In this document: positions 31,567 through 42,755 of the stretch, piece by piece | How the letters are laid out: each line of letters opens with the position of its first letter | Numbering within the stretch: position 1 is the first letter of the stretch | Assembly (NCBI RefSeq): GCF_001723605.1 | Contig: NZ_CP017111.1 | Location: 620,001-684,000, forward strand | Reading direction: 5' to 3' | DNA: 64,000 nucleotides | From: Sulfurospirillum halorespirans DSM 13726 | GTDB taxonomy: Bacteria > Campylobacterota > Campylobacteria > Campylobacterales > Sulfurospirillaceae | Made by a program: the position numbers and the translations under genes | Notes under the pieces: model-generated | Database searches by the model: none | Seen by the model: the letters and a program-made list of their open reading frames with translations, nothing else | What the model was told of the DNA's origin: nothing

Positions 31567-34329
31567 ATGGACTATAAAGAGACCTTGCTTCTTCCTCAGA
31601 CCGATTTTCCAATGCGCGGCAACCTCCCTCAAAACGAGCCTGCACGCTATGCCAAGTGGTTTTCCAAAGAGGGAAGCGCGTATGCAAAAATGATTCACAA
31701 CAGAGAAAATGCCCCAACGACATTTATACTTCACGATGGCCCTCCGTATGCCAACGGGCACATTCATATCGGACATGCACTCAATAAAATTCTTAAAGAT
31801 GTGATCGTTAAAACCCACTATTTTTTCGGTGAAAAAGTCCGTTATGTTCCCGGTTGGGATTGCCATGGTTTGCCGATTGAGCAACAAGTGGAAAAGAATC
31901 TTGGAAAAGAGAAAAAAGACGCACTTCCTAAAAGTAAAATTCGCGAATTGTGTCGTGAACATGCGCGCAAATTTATTGATATTCAACGTGAAGAGTTTAA
32001 ATCTTTAGGCGTCATCGGCGATTGGGACAATCCGTATATGACGATGAAATTTAAATTTGAAGCCGACATTTACCGTGCTTTGTGCGGTGTTGCAGACAAA
32101 GGACTTTTGGTTGAGCGAAGCAAACCGGTTTACTGGTCATGGGCAGCAAGAAGTGCGTTAGCCGAAGCCGAAGTGGAATATGAAGATAAAGAAGACTACT
32201 CCATCTTTGTAGCCTTTGCACTCACACCTGAGGCAAAAGCAAAACTAGAGATTAGCGTTGATGCTTCAGTGATTATCTGGACAACAACGCCTTGGACACT
32301 GCCCGCAAACGTCGGTATTGCGTTTAGCCCCGAAGAAAATTATGTGCTCACCAGTGACGGTTACATCGTGGCTGAACCTTTACATGTAAAGCTTTTGGAG
32401 CAAGGTGTGGTGAGCGGTGAAATCGTTAAAACCTTTAAAGCCAGCGTGCTTGAAAACAGCTTTGCGATCAATCCACTTAATGGTCGTAAAGCACAGTTTG
32501 TATTAGGCGAACATGTCACAATGGATGGCGGCAGTGGCTGTGTTCATACGGCTCCGGGTCATGGCGATGAGGACTACAAAGTAGGGCTTCGTTACGGACT
32601 TGAAGTCATTATGCCTGTGGACGAGCGCGGCTGTTACGATGAAACCGTCGTTCGTTTAGGACTACTTCCTGATGCTCAGAGTTTTGTAGGCGAGCATATC
32701 TTTAAATGCAACGAGCGTATTTTAGAACTTTTGGGCACACGACTTTTGAAATGTTCAAAGTTTACCCACTCCTATCCATTTTGTTGGAGAACCCATCAGC
32801 CTGTTATTTACCGTGCAACCAAACAGTGGTTTGTGGCAATGGACGAAGCCGTTGATGGACGTGAGAGCCTTCGTAAAATGGCGATGGACGAGCTTGGAAA
32901 AGTTCGTTTCTACCCAAAATCGGGCATTAACCGTTTAGGTTCGATGATCGAGAATCGCCCTGATTGGTGTATTTCTCGTCAGCGTGACTGGGGTGTTCCT
33001 ATCGCATTTTTCAGAGACAAAACAACGGGTAAACCGATCTTTGATACAAAAGTGGTGACGCATATCGCGAATATTTTTGAAGAAAAAGGTGCGGATGCGT
33101 GGTGGGATTTAGAGATTAAAGACCTTTTGGTTGCAAACAGCGGTTACAACCCTGAAAATCTTGAAAAAGTGATGGATATTTTGGATGTTTGGTTTGACAG
33201 CGGAAGTACGTGGAAAGCGGTTCTTCAGTCACCTGAGTATGACGCAGGGGATTACCCAGCGTCGATGTATTTGGAAGGAAGCGATCAACATCGTGGTTGG
33301 TTCCAAAGCTCACTTTTAGTCAGTACCGCCAATAACGGCATCGCGCCGTACGGTAAAATCTTAACACACGGATTTACGGTCGATGAGAAGGGCGAGAAAA
33401 TGAGCAAATCCAAGGGCAATGTTGTTGCCCCGACCGATATTGCGAAAAGCCATGGTGTCGAGATTTTACGTCTTTGGGTTGGCACGAGCGAATACACGAC
33501 CGACCTTAAAATCAGCGACAATATTTTAAAACAGATCAGCGAGCAATACCGTAAAATTCGTAATACATTCCGATTTTTACTGGCAAATATCAATGATTTA
33601 GAGACAATTTTACCCTACGAGCAGATGGGTGTGCTTGATCAGTGGATTTTAGTGCATGCCAAAGCGGTTTTTGATGAAGCGCAGGGTTACTTTAGAGAGT
33701 ATGAATTCTCCAAAGGGTTTGCACTTCTTAACCATTTTATTGCCGTGGAACTTAGCGGAATTTATCTTGATATTTCTAAAGACAGGCTTTATTGTAACGC
33801 TAAAAATGACACGATTCGTCTCTCTGCACAAAGTGCGATGGCGCTCATTGCGGAGAAATTGATGGTGTTGATGGCACCAACGTTGACCTATACGATTGAT
33901 GAGATGATGGAGTACGCACCTGCCATTTTGAAAAGCAAAGGCGAGAGTGTTTTTGACCTTGTGTATGCGTCACTTCCTGCGATGACAACGGCGTTTGATG
34001 AAGCGTATATGGTCGAAGCACGTGAGAAATTCTTTGAGATCGTTGATGTACTTAAAAAAGAGAAAATCATCAAATCAACGTTAGAGTTAGTGCTTCAAAC
34101 CACATCAGCGAAAATTGGGGCACTCGAAAAAGTGGACGCGGAAGATTGGTTTACGGTCAGCAAAGTGATCGAGCACAACGAAGAGGGCGAAATGGGCGTA
34201 TTTGAAGTAGCAGGCGATACATTTAAAATCCTCAAAGCGACCAAATGCAAATGCCCACGTTGCTGGAAATACAAATCAAAAAGCGAAGAAGAGCTGTGCC
34301 ACCGATGCAATGAGGCACTCAATGGTTGA
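31567..34329 (+). CDS. ileS: Isoleucyl-tRNA synthetase
   Basis: 920 residues, class I synthetase. HIGH motif in [14 protein letters not shown] (about residue 62), editing domain with [21 protein letters not shown] in [17 protein letters not shown] (about 610), anticodon-binding domain, and a C-terminal zinc finger CPRCWKYK...CHRC. The presence of the zinc finger and the length match bacterial-type IleRS. CTTTACATGTAAAG (32378-32391) lies inside, encoding Leu-His-Val-Lys. The next small gene starts within its last codons. Confidence 0.98.
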   Translation: MDYKETLLLPQTDFPMRGNLPQNEPARYAKWFSKEGSAYAKMIHNRENAPTTFILHDGPPYANGHIHIGHALNKILKDVIVKTHYFFGEKVRYVPGWDCHGLPIEQQVEKNLGKEKKDALPKSKIRELCREHARKFIDIQREEFKSLGVIGDWDNPYMTMKFKFEADIYRALCGVADKGLLVERSKPVYWSWAARSALAEAEVEYEDKEDYSIFVAFALTPEAKAKLEISVDASVIIWTTTPWTLPANVGIAFSPEENYVLTSDGYIVAEPLHVKLLEQGVVSGEIVKTFKASVLENSFAINPLNGRKAQFVLGEHVTMDGGSGCVHTAPGHGDEDYKVGLRYGLEVIMPVDERGCYDETVVRLGLLPDAQSFVGEHIFKCNERILELLGTRLLKCSKFTHSYPFCWRTHQPVIYRATKQWFVAMDEAVDGRESLRKMAMDELGKVRFYPKSGINRLGSMIENRPDWCISRQRDWGVPIAFFRDKTTGKPIFDTKVVTHIANIFEEKGADAWWDLEIKDLLVANSGYNPENLEKVMDILDVWFDSGSTWKAVLQSPEYDAGDYPASMYLEGSDQHRGWFQSSLLVSTANNGIAPYGKILTHGFTVDEKGEKMSKSKGNVVAPTDIAKSHGVEILRLWVGTSEYTTDLKISDNILKQISEQYRKIRNTFRFLLANINDLETILPYEQMGVLDQWILVHAKAVFDEAQGYFREYEFSKGFALLNHFIAVELSGIYLDISKDRLYCNAKNDTIRLSAQSAMALIAEKLMVLMAPTLTYTIDEMMEYAPAILKSKGESVFDLVYASLPAMTTAFDEAYMVEAREKFFEIVDVLKKEKIIKSTLELVLQTTSAKIGALEKVDAEDWFTVSKVIEHNEEGEMGVFEVAGDTFKILKATKCKCPRCWKYKSKSEEELCHRCNEALNG
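32378..32391. repeat. CTTTACATGTAAAG palindrome inside ileS
   Basis: Perfect 14-bp palindrome in coding sequence, in the frame that reads Pro-Leu-His-Val-Lys. Confidence 0.9.
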
Positions 34330-34450
34330 TTTGAGCGCTCCTGTAGAGCTTAGCTTTGTTTTTACCACCATTGCCGCGATTTTTGCGGTCATTGGTGTGT
34401 GCATTTATCTGATCAATAAAAGAACGAAAACGTTAAAGGATCACAGTTGA
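34322..34450 (+). CDS. 42-residue membrane protein between ileS and gatA
   Basis: ATG 34322 overlaps the ileS stop by 8 bases and its TGA overlaps the gatA TTG start by 4 bases, so it fills the gap exactly. [20 protein letters not shown] then [20 protein letters not shown] gives one membrane helix with a basic cytoplasmic end. From memory C. jejuni also has a small gene between ileS and gatA, which supports a real, conserved microprotein. Function unknown. Confidence 0.72.
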   Translation: MVDLSAPVELSFVFTTIAAIFAVIGVCIYLINKRTKTLKDHS

Positions 34451-35805
34451 TTACATTGAAAGAGGCATTAGGACTCCCTGCTGAAGCCATTGCTGAGATA
34501 CGTGAAGATTTAAAAAGAGCGATTGAAGCTAAAAAAGAGCTGGGTGCCTACATTGAACAGCTTACATGTAAACCAATGAGCGAGTGCGGTGCAGGTATTC
34601 CGATTGCGATTAAAGACAACATTCAAGTGAACGGTTGGGAAGTAACGAGCGGTTCCAACATCCTCCAAGGCTATGTTGCACCTTACAATGCAACCGTCAT
34701 TGACAACATGCTTCGTCATGGACTCTCCCCGTTTGGTCGAACCAATATGGATGAATTTGCCATGGGAAGCTCAACCGAATCCTCGTTTTATGGCAAAACC
34801 TTAAATCCGCACAATCCAAACTGCGTCCCCGGCGGCAGCAGTGGTGGAAGTGCCGCTGCCGTTGCGGGTGGCATCGCGATTGCAGCCCTTGGCAGTGATA
34901 CAGGTGGAAGCATTCGCCAACCTGCCGCTTTTTGTGGCTGTGTAGGACTTAAACCCACCTATGGAAAAGTGAGTCGTTACGGTTTGGGTGCGTATTCAAG
35001 CTCACTCGATCAGATCGGGCCAATTACCCAAAATGTCGAAGATGCGGCGATTTTGTATGACATCATTGCAGGACACGAGCCAAAAGACTCGACCAGTGCA
35101 AATATAGCGCATCAAAGTGTGGCAGATAAGCTCAATGCGGATCGTAAAATGACGATCGCTGTGATTGAAAATTACCTCAATGAAGCGAGTCCAGAAGTGC
35201 GTGAACGCATGATGGATGGCATCCGTGCTTTAGAAAAAGCGGGACATAAAATTATTTATCGCAATTTCATCAATAACAAATATGACATCGCGGCGTATTA
35301 TGTGATTGCCACCGCAGAAGCGAGTGCAAACTTGAGCCGTTACGATGGCGTTCGTTATGGCAACCGTGGAAGCAATGAAAACCTTAAAGAGATGTTTATT
35401 CAAAGCCGAAGCCTTGGGTTTGGCGAAGAGGTGAAGCGAAGAATTTTGCTGGGGACGTTTGTTTTAAGCAGTGGTTATTATGATGCGTATTACATCAAAG
35501 CACAAAAGGCGCGCCATTTTATCAAGGCGCAATATGAAGCCATATTTAAAGAGGCTGATCTGATTTTTATGCCAGTCACGCCAACCACTGCCTTCGAGTT
35601 TGGTTCAAAAGCGGATCCGTTGGAGATGTATTTGAGTGATATTTACACGATTTCACTCAATCTTGCAGGACTTCCAGGTATTTCAGTGCCTCTTGGCAAG
35701 GATAGTAAAGGTCTGCCTGTTGGCGGGCAATTGATCGCTCAAGCGTACGGTGAGCAGGCACTCTTAGATGGAGCGCTGAGCTTAGAGAGAGAATTAGGGT
35801 TATAA
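34447..35805 (+). CDS. gatA: Glutamyl-/aspartyl-tRNA amidotransferase subunit A
   Basis: 452 residues from TTG 34447 (AAAGGA upstream). Amidase-signature enzyme: catalytic Lys in PIAIKDNIQ, and the Ser-rich region [14 protein letters not shown] with [17 protein letters not shown] supplying the Ser-cisSer-Lys triad. It releases ammonia from Gln for GatB to amidate mischarged Glu-tRNAGln and Asp-tRNAAsn. gatB and gatC are not in the window. Contains CTTACATGTAAAC at 34561. Confidence 0.96.
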   Translation: MITLKEALGLPAEAIAEIREDLKRAIEAKKELGAYIEQLTCKPMSECGAGIPIAIKDNIQVNGWEVTSGSNILQGYVAPYNATVIDNMLRHGLSPFGRTNMDEFAMGSSTESSFYGKTLNPHNPNCVPGGSSGGSAAAVAGGIAIAALGSDTGGSIRQPAAFCGCVGLKPTYGKVSRYGLGAYSSSLDQIGPITQNVEDAAILYDIIAGHEPKDSTSANIAHQSVADKLNADRKMTIAVIENYLNEASPEVRERMMDGIRALEKAGHKIIYRNFINNKYDIAAYYVIATAEASANLSRYDGVRYGNRGSNENLKEMFIQSRSLGFGEEVKRRILLGTFVLSSGYYDAYYIKAQKARHFIKAQYEAIFKEADLIFMPVTPTTAFEFGSKADPLEMYLSDIYTISLNLAGLPGISVPLGKDSKGLPVGGQLIAQAYGEQALLDGALSLERELGL

Positions 35806-37263
<1,458 letters not shown>

Positions 37264-37273
37264 GCATTATATG

Positions 37274-37287
37274 TTTTACATGTAAAA
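37274..37287. repeat. TTTTACATGTAAAA palindrome
   Basis: Perfect 14-bp family member between guaB and leader-element copy 3. Confidence 0.9.
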
Positions 37288-37295
37288 AATATTCT

Positions 37296-37372
37296 GTCTC
37301 GAAAGAGACAAGCTTCAGTGCCACAGCGGCGAGCGTAGGTTTTTGGGCTTTGCCTAAAAACCGTGGTAAAAA
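37296..37372 (+). repeat. Structured leader element, copy 3 (upstream of metX)
   Basis: GTCTC-GAAA-GAGAC hairpin (37296-37309) with a GNRA loop, AAGCTTCAGTG, GCGTA, then the 25-base hairpin (37338-37362) with arms GGTTTTTGGG and CCTAAAAACC around CTTTG, then GTGGTAAAAAG. It ends about 15 bases before the metX start. Confidence 0.7.
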
Positions 37373-37387
37373 GTAATAAGGAACGGT

Positions 37388-38497
37388 GTGAAAATTCAAA
37401 CGGCGATTGCCCATTTTGATGAACCCCTCTATTTGGAGAGTGGGCGTATCTTAGAAACCTACGAGCTCAAGTACGAGATGTACGGTGAAATGAACGAGAC
37501 CAAAAGCAATGTCATCGTGGTTTTTCATGCCCTTACGGGAAGTTACCATGCGGCAGGTCGTTATGAAGGCGAAACCAAAGCAGGGTGGTGGGATCCGCTC
37601 ATAGGTGATGGCAAGATCATTGATACGACGCATTTTTGTGTCATTTGTGTCAATATTTTGGGAAGCTGTTTTGGCTCCACGGGACCGATGAGTGTGAATG
37701 TAAAAACCAAAGAGCCGTTGCGTCTGAAATTTCCTGTTTTAACGATCAGCGATATGGTCAGAGCGCAAATGAACCTTTTTGCGCGCCTTGGTATCAAAGA
37801 GGCGTATGCGATCATTGGAGGTTCACTGGGTGGCATGCAGGGTCTTTGTATGTCCATTGAGTATCCTGAGTTTGCCAAACGGGTGATACTGCTTGCGACC
37901 ACGTATGCAACAGGTCCTTGGGCGATTGCGTGGAATAAAATCGCGATAGAGGGCATTGTGAATGACCCTCGGTTTAAAAATGGCAATTATAATCCCGAAG
38001 ATTTTGAAGAAGAGGGACTGCTGAGCTTTGCGATTGGTCGTATGGCGGGGCATATTAGTTTTTTAAGTCCCTATTCGATGAACAAAAAATTTGGACGTAA
38101 TTACGTTGAGACGGACGGTTTGTACGAGCTTTTTGGACGTTTTCAGGTCGAGCGTTATATGGAGTACAACGGTTACAGTTTTGCCAAGCGGTTTGATCCG
38201 CTGAGTTACCTTTACATCATTAAAGCGATGAATATCTTTGATGCAACGCGTAATTATGACTCGTTGGAAGATTCGATCAAGCATATTAAAGCCAAACTGA
38301 CCCTGATCTCGTTTCAAGGCGATTGCCTGTTTATGCCCGAAGAGATGGCATTGATTAAGACAACGCTGGAAAATATGGGAAGATCTGACCGTGTCGATTA
38401 TGTCTGCATTGATAGCCAATATGGGCATGATGCCTTTTTGGTTGAGTACGACAAGTTTGATTTTTACATTAAAAAAGCACTGGAATCAAAAGTTTAG
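37388..38497 (+). CDS. metX: Homoserine O-acetyltransferase
   Basis: 369 residues from GTG 37388 (AAGGAA upstream). Alpha/beta hydrolase fold: VVFHALTGSYHAAG, oxyanion region, nucleophile elbow GGSLGGMQGL, and the Asp and His of the triad in QGDCLFMPEE and QYGHDAFLVEYD. Acetylates homoserine for methionine synthesis by direct sulfhydrylation. The protein could use succinyl-CoA instead; MetX enzymes are not fully predictable. Preceded by leader copy 3, an unexplained candidate regulatory element. Confidence 0.92.
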   Translation: MKIQTAIAHFDEPLYLESGRILETYELKYEMYGEMNETKSNVIVVFHALTGSYHAAGRYEGETKAGWWDPLIGDGKIIDTTHFCVICVNILGSCFGSTGPMSVNVKTKEPLRLKFPVLTISDMVRAQMNLFARLGIKEAYAIIGGSLGGMQGLCMSIEYPEFAKRVILLATTYATGPWAIAWNKIAIEGIVNDPRFKNGNYNPEDFEEEGLLSFAIGRMAGHISFLSPYSMNKKFGRNYVETDGLYELFGRFQVERYMEYNGYSFAKRFDPLSYLYIIKAMNIFDATRNYDSLEDSIKHIKAKLTLISFQGDCLFMPEEMALIKTTLENMGRSDRVDYVCIDSQYGHDAFLVEYDKFDFYIKKALESKV

Positions 38498-38519
38498 TGC
38501 ACCTAGAAGGTTGAGTAAA

Positions 38520-38723
38520 ATGGCAGAAAAAGAGCAAAGTTTTGAAGCAAAGCTTGAGAGTGCAAAAACAATTTTGGAGAACCTTTCCAACCCTGAACTC
38601 TCTTTAGAAGAGGGGATGAAAAAGTACCAAGAGGGCATAGCCATTCTTAAAGAGGCGACTAAGATGCTGGAAGAGGCAAAGTTGACCTACACCAAATTGC
38701 AAGAAAAAGAGGCGTTGTCATGA
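38520..38723 (+). CDS. xseB: Exodeoxyribonuclease VII small subunit
   Basis: 67 residues. KEQSFEAKLESAKTILENL, LSLEEGMKKYQEGIAILKEA and KMLEEAKLTY match the XseB helical hairpin. It binds the large subunit XseA (not in the window) to form exonuclease VII. The longer frame beginning at 38391 lies inside metX and is not used; the true ATG at 38520 lies 22 bases after the metX stop, with AAGG nearby. Overlaps the next gene by 4 bases. Confidence 0.88.
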   Translation: MAEKEQSFEAKLESAKTILENLSNPELSLEEGMKKYQEGIAILKEATKMLEEAKLTYTKLQEKEALS

Positions 38724-39511
38724 AAATAGCGGCACTGCAACTCAGCACGCTCCCAATGAGCGAGGCAAAACTCGACTACTATTTTCGCATCTGTAAGCAA
38801 AAAGAGGTTGAAGTTGTTTTAATCAGCGAATACGCACTCAACAGCTTTTTTAAAGAGCTAGAGGGTATGCCACTTTCAATGATCAAAGAGCAGTCGAACC
38901 ATAAAATCGAGGTTTTAAAAAAACTCTGTGCTGATTATGATTTGCATGTTATCGCGCCGATTGTCAACATCAAAGGGGACTTTTGCTATAAAAGTAACGC
39001 TCATTTTTCTCCCAAATCGGTGCATTTTTTCGATCAGCAATTTTTGATCAACTATAAACACTGGAATGAAGAGAAGTTTTTTGCCAATGCGGTCTCTAAA
39101 TACACCTTACCGATCTTTTTACTGGGCGGCATTCGCTTTGGAATCGTGAGTGGCTATGAGCTCCATTTTGACACTGTTTGGATGGAAGTGATGAAGAAAA
39201 ATGTGGATGTCGTACTCACACCGACCTCTTCGACGTTTGACTCCGTTCACCGTTGGGAAGAGCTTTTGAAGATGCGCGCCATGCTGAATAACGTTTATAT
39301 CTTGCGCGCGAACCGTGTGGGGAGTTATAAAGACGAAGAGACATGGCAGTTTTATGGCAAAAGTAGCCTGATTTCACCGTTTGGCGAGGTTGAACTCACC
39401 TTGGGCGATAAAGAAGAGATGCTGGTTGCGACCCTCGAAAAAGAGAGCCTTGTCGAAGCGCGCAAACTGTGGGGATGGAAAAAACAGGTCAGCAGAAGAG
39501 AAAACGCATGA
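38720..39511 (+). CDS. Nitrilase-superfamily protein lacking the catalytic Cys
   Basis: 263 residues with the carbon-nitrogen hydrolase fold: MKIAALQLSTLP start, the Glu region VVLISEYALNSFF and the Lys region INYKHWNEEKFF. Where active members have CY(D/E) the protein reads FGIVSGYELHFDTVWME, with Gly in place of the nucleophilic Cys. The Glu and Lys therefore remain but the nucleophile seems absent. C. jejuni has a relative in a similar xseB-murC context as I recall. It may be a pseudoenzyme or may use another nucleophile. Coupled to xseB and to the E1-like gene by overlapping start/stop codons. Confidence 0.82.
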   Translation: MKIAALQLSTLPMSEAKLDYYFRICKQKEVEVVLISEYALNSFFKELEGMPLSMIKEQSNHKIEVLKKLCADYDLHVIAPIVNIKGDFCYKSNAHFSPKSVHFFDQQFLINYKHWNEEKFFANAVSKYTLPIFLLGGIRFGIVSGYELHFDTVWMEVMKKNVDVVLTPTSSTFDSVHRWEELLKMRAMLNNVYILRANRVGSYKDEETWQFYGKSSLISPFGEVELTLGDKEEMLVATLEKESLVEARKLWGWKKQVSRRENA

Positions 39512-40173
39512 TGCACTATTTCCACAGACAAGTCCAGCTGTGGGGCGAAGAGACACAGCAAAGCTTGCAAAGCAAAAAGATCGTGATCATCGGTTGCGGC
39601 GGGCTTGGAAGCTCTTTGGCGTATGCCCTTGGAAGCTCAGGCATCGGCGAGATTCACCTTGTCGATTTTGATGAAGTGAGTGTGCATAACATTCACCGTC
39701 AGATCGCATTTAAACTAGGCGACGAGGGAAAACTCAAAGCGAGTGTGGTCAAAGAGAGCATCGAAAGTCGTTGCCCTTTTGTGAAAGTTCAGGCGCATAT
39801 TGGTCGCTTGGAAGCGTTTACATGTAAAGGCATTGAAGTCGATCTCATCATCGATGCGACCGATAATTTACCGACACGTGCCCTCATTGATCTGTACGCC
39901 AAAGAGGTGAAAACCCCATGGCTTTACGGCTCCGTTGAGGCATTTAACGGGCAAGTCTGTTTTTTTGAGAAGAGTAGTTTTAAAGCGTTTCAGATCAGCA
40001 ACAAAACACCCGCTGGCATTGCCGCACCGATTGTGATGCACATTGCTTCATTGCAGGCGAATTTGGCACTGCGTTATTTAGCAGGACTCAGTGTTAAAAA
40101 AGATTTGCTCTATTATTTGTATATAAATGATGAGGGTGAACTTATCACCCAAAAATTTGGCATGCCCTACTAA
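39508..40173 (+). CDS. ThiF/MoeB/HesA-family E1-like protein without Zn ligands
   Basis: 221 residues from ATG 39508 (ATGA overlap with the preceding stop). It has the adenylation core: KKIVIIGCGGLGSSLAYALG, HLVDFDEVSVHNIHRQIAF with the Arg and Gln of the family, and DLIIDATDNLPTRALIDLYA. The CxxC pairs and the usual catalytic Cys of MoeB/ThiF are absent from the C-terminal half, which ends NKTPAGIAAPIVMHIASLQA. It may resemble TcdA-type or partner-dependent members; the substrate is unknown. TTTACATGTAAA (39817-39828) lies inside. Confidence 0.82.
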   Translation: MMHYFHRQVQLWGEETQQSLQSKKIVIIGCGGLGSSLAYALGSSGIGEIHLVDFDEVSVHNIHRQIAFKLGDEGKLKASVVKESIESRCPFVKVQAHIGRLEAFTCKGIEVDLIIDATDNLPTRALIDLYAKEVKTPWLYGSVEAFNGQVCFFEKSSFKAFQISNKTPAGIAAPIVMHIASLQANLALRYLAGLSVKKDLLYYLYINDEGELITQKFGMPY

Positions 40174-40180
40174 AAAATTG

Positions 40181-40194
40181 TTTTACATGTAAAA
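40181..40194. repeat. TTTTACATGTAAAA palindrome
   Basis: Perfect 14-bp family member in the 30-base gap between the E1-like gene and the aminotransferase gene; its right end merges with the AAAAGG ribosome binding site of the latter. Confidence 0.9.
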
Positions 40195-40203
40195 GGAAAA
40201 CCA

Positions 40204-41331
40204 TTGCATTTTGAACCGTATCCCTTTGAGAAATTGACCGAATTATTGAAAGATATTACACCAAGTCACGCGCATCCAGCGGTAACATTGACCATTGGTG
40301 AGCCGCAGTTTGAGACGCCTGATTTTATTCAAGAAGCGCTCAAACAAAATGTGCATTTGCTCAAAAAATACCCCAAATCTTCGGGCGAAGCGTATGTCAA
40401 TGAAGCACAGCGCGCGTTTGTGAAAAAGCGTTTTGGTGTGGAGCTTAAAAGTAGTGAGTTGATCTCCGTGTTTGGAACCAAAGAGGTGCTTTTTAGCTTT
40501 CCTCAGTACCTTCTGCACGATAAGCCAAATCCTGTTATGGCGTATCCAAACCCGTTTTATCAGATCTATGAAGGTGCGGCGATTGCGAGTCGTGCGCGCG
40601 TGGTGCATCTGAATCTCACCAAAGAGAATGCGTTTAAGCCTGACATTAATTTGCCTGAACTTAAAGAAGCCGATCTGATTATTCTCAACTTTCCCAACAA
40701 CCCAACGACCTCGGTTTTAAGCCTTGAAGAGCTGGGCGAATGGGTAAAATTTGCTCTAAAATACGATGTTGTGCTGTTAAACGATGAGTGTTACAGCGAA
40801 CTGTATGTGGGCGAAAAACCAGCCTCTTTGCTTGAAGCCTCTTTACATGTAGGCAATGATAAATTTAGAAATGTTTTGGTGCTAAACTCTATCTCCAAAC
40901 GAAGCTCTGCGCCAGGACTTCGCTCAGGGTTTATCGCAGGTGATGAGAAAATCCTAAGTGGTTATGCAAAGTACCGCACCTACATGGGAGCGGCGATTCC
41001 ATTGCCCCTTCAAATGGCTTCTGCGCTTGCATGGAACGATATGGAGCATGTGGAACTCACCCGTGCGCAATACGCGAAAAACCTCTCTTTGGCGCATGAC
41101 ATTTTAGGTGTGCCCGAAGTGAATGCAACATTTTACGTCTGGCTTCCTGTGAAGGATGATTTGAGCTTTACATGTAAACTGTATGAGCAAAAAAATATCA
41201 AAGTACTACCGGGGCGTTTTTTAGGACGTGGCGGCATCGGCGAGAATTATGTGCGCATTGCACTTGTGGAAAACAGCGAAAAAACAGAGCAGATATTAAA
41301 AGAGATCAAAGAGGTTCTCTCAATTTCGTAA
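40204..41331 (+). CDS. dapC: Class I/II aminotransferase, probable N-succinyldiaminopimelate aminotransferase
   Basis: 375 residues from TTG 40204. PLP fold type I: TIGEPQFETPDFIQEAL, GTKEVLFSFPQYL, NFPNNPTTSVLS, NDECYSELY, PLP Lys in NSISKRSSAPGLRSGF, and a C-terminal Arg in NYVRIALVE. The overall pattern matches the DapC/aspartate aminotransferase-like group; with dapE nearby the lysine/diaminopimelate pathway is the best guess, giving meso-DAP for peptidoglycan. Other keto-acid substrates are possible. TTTACATGTAAA (41167-41178) lies inside. Confidence 0.82.
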   Translation: MHFEPYPFEKLTELLKDITPSHAHPAVTLTIGEPQFETPDFIQEALKQNVHLLKKYPKSSGEAYVNEAQRAFVKKRFGVELKSSELISVFGTKEVLFSFPQYLLHDKPNPVMAYPNPFYQIYEGAAIASRARVVHLNLTKENAFKPDINLPELKEADLIILNFPNNPTTSVLSLEELGEWVKFALKYDVVLLNDECYSELYVGEKPASLLEASLHVGNDKFRNVLVLNSISKRSSAPGLRSGFIAGDEKILSGYAKYRTYMGAAIPLPLQMASALAWNDMEHVELTRAQYAKNLSLAHDILGVPEVNATFYVWLPVKDDLSFTCKLYEQKNIKVLPGRFLGRGGIGENYVRIALVENSEKTEQILKEIKEVLSIS

Positions 41332-41354
41332 GAGCAAGGATAAGCTAATTTTCT

Positions 41355-41430
41355 GCCTCGAAAGAGGCAAGCTTTAGTGCATAGCGCAGCGTAGCTTTTC
41401 AAGCTTTGCTTGGGAAGCGTGTAAAAAATA
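41355..41430 (+). repeat. Structured leader element, copy 4 (upstream of murC)
   Basis: GCCTC-GAAA-GAGGC hairpin (41355-41368), AAGCTTTAGTGC, GCGTA, then the 25-base hairpin (41394-41418) with arms GCTTTTCAAG and CTTGGGAAGC around CTTTG, then GTGTAAAAAAT. It ends about 15 bases before the murC start. Closest to copy 3. Confidence 0.7.
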
Positions 41431-41444
41431 GATAAGGACAATCG

Positions 41445-42755
41445 TTGAAAAAGGTTCATTTTGTAGGCATTGGTGGCATTGGGCTTTCAGCCTTAGCCAA
41501 ATATTTAAAACAAGAGGGTTACGAAATTACGGGCTCCGATGTGAAAGCGAGTAAAATTACAGCAGGACTCGAAGAGATGGGCATTCCTGTGCGTATCCCA
41601 CACGATCCTGCGTGCATAACCGATCAAGATTTGGTGGTGTTTTCTGCTGTGATAAAACCCGATAACATCGAGCTTGCACGCGCTCGTGAAAAGGGAATGA
41701 CGATCATGCCACGTCGTGAGGCACTGCTGTTTATCTTAAAAAACAGACGTGTTTTTTCGGTTTGCGGAGCTCACGGTAAAAGTACGACGAGTGCGATGCT
41801 CGCTTCGATGGTGGAGGGCTCTTTGGTTATTGGTGCGGAGAGCAAGCAGTATGGCTCAAATATGTACTACAAAGAGGGCAACAATGTCATTTTTGAAGCC
41901 GATGAAAGCGATGCGAGCTTTTTAAATTCCAATCCCTACATTGCGATTGTGACCAACGCGGAACCGGAGCATATGGAGTATTATAACTACGATTATGACC
42001 GATTTTACGGGGCGTATCGACACTTTTTAGAGAGTGCGAAGATTCGGGTGATTAACGCGGAAGATCCTTTTTTAAGCACGCTTACTGAGCTTGAAGCCGA
42101 TCGTCTCTATCCGAGTCGTGACATCAGCGGCATTGAGACCGTGATGTGTGATGGTGAACCTTTTACCTCCTTTGTACTCAAAGATTTGGGGCGTTTTGAA
42201 GTCTGGGGGATTGGTGCGCATATGGCACTCGATGCTTCATTGGCAATTCTAGCAAGTCTGCATGAGATGGATGTAGAAACGGCGCGTGAAAAACTTAAAA
42301 ACTACAAAGGCATCAAAAAGCGTTTTGATCTTTTGACCAAGCATGAAAACTTTGCGTTGATTGATGATTATGGGCATCACCCCACCGAGATCAAAGCGAC
42401 TTTGGAGTCTGCGACACAATACGCTGCACTCATTGGGCTTAAAAAAGTTACCGCCATTTGGCAACCGCATAAATATTCACGCACGATTGATAATTTGCAG
42501 AGTTTTGTCAACTGCTTTGAAGGGGTCGATCAGCTCGTGATTCTACCCGTGTGGCGTGCAGGGGAAAAAGAGGTTTTTATCGACTTTGAAAAAGAGTTTG
42601 CACGTTACTCTCCACTTTTCCCACCGCGCGTTTACCGAAAAGATGATAGTATAGAGATATTTCCTTGCGAAGCGAACCAACACATTTTTGATGAAGGGTT
42701 GGTCATTAGCTTTGGCGCAGGGGACATAACCTATCAACTCAGAGGAGCCATGTGA
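41445..42755 (+). CDS. murC: UDP-N-acetylmuramate--L-alanine ligase
   Basis: 436 residues from TTG 41445 (ATAAGGACAATCG upstream). Mur ligase: N-terminal UDP-binding HFVGIGGIGLSALAKYLKQE, ATP loop CGAHGKSTTSAMLAS, FEADESDASFL, VTNAEPEHMEYY, and C-terminal DDYGHHPTEIKATLE. Adds L-Ala to UDP-MurNAc in the cytoplasm, the first step of the peptide stem. The next membrane-protein gene overlaps its stop. Confidence 0.97.
   Translation: MKKVHFVGIGGIGLSALAKYLKQEGYEITGSDVKASKITAGLEEMGIPVRIPHDPACITDQDLVVFSAVIKPDNIELARAREKGMTIMPRREALLFILKNRRVFSVCGAHGKSTTSAMLASMVEGSLVIGAESKQYGSNMYYKEGNNVIFEADESDASFLNSNPYIAIVTNAEPEHMEYYNYDYDRFYGAYRHFLESAKIRVINAEDPFLSTLTELEADRLYPSRDISGIETVMCDGEPFTSFVLKDLGRFEVWGIGAHMALDASLAILASLHEMDVETAREKLKNYKGIKKRFDLLTKHENFALIDDYGHHPTEIKATLESATQYAALIGLKKVTAIWQPHKYSRTIDNLQSFVNCFEGVDQLVILPVWRAGEKEVFIDFEKEFARYSPLFPPRVYRKDDSIEIFPCEANQHIFDEGLVISFGAGDITYQLRGAM

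Noticed and set aside
38391-38519. N-terminal extension of XseB
   Set aside because: This part overlaps metX in another frame; the XseB family length and ribosome binding site fit ATG 38520.
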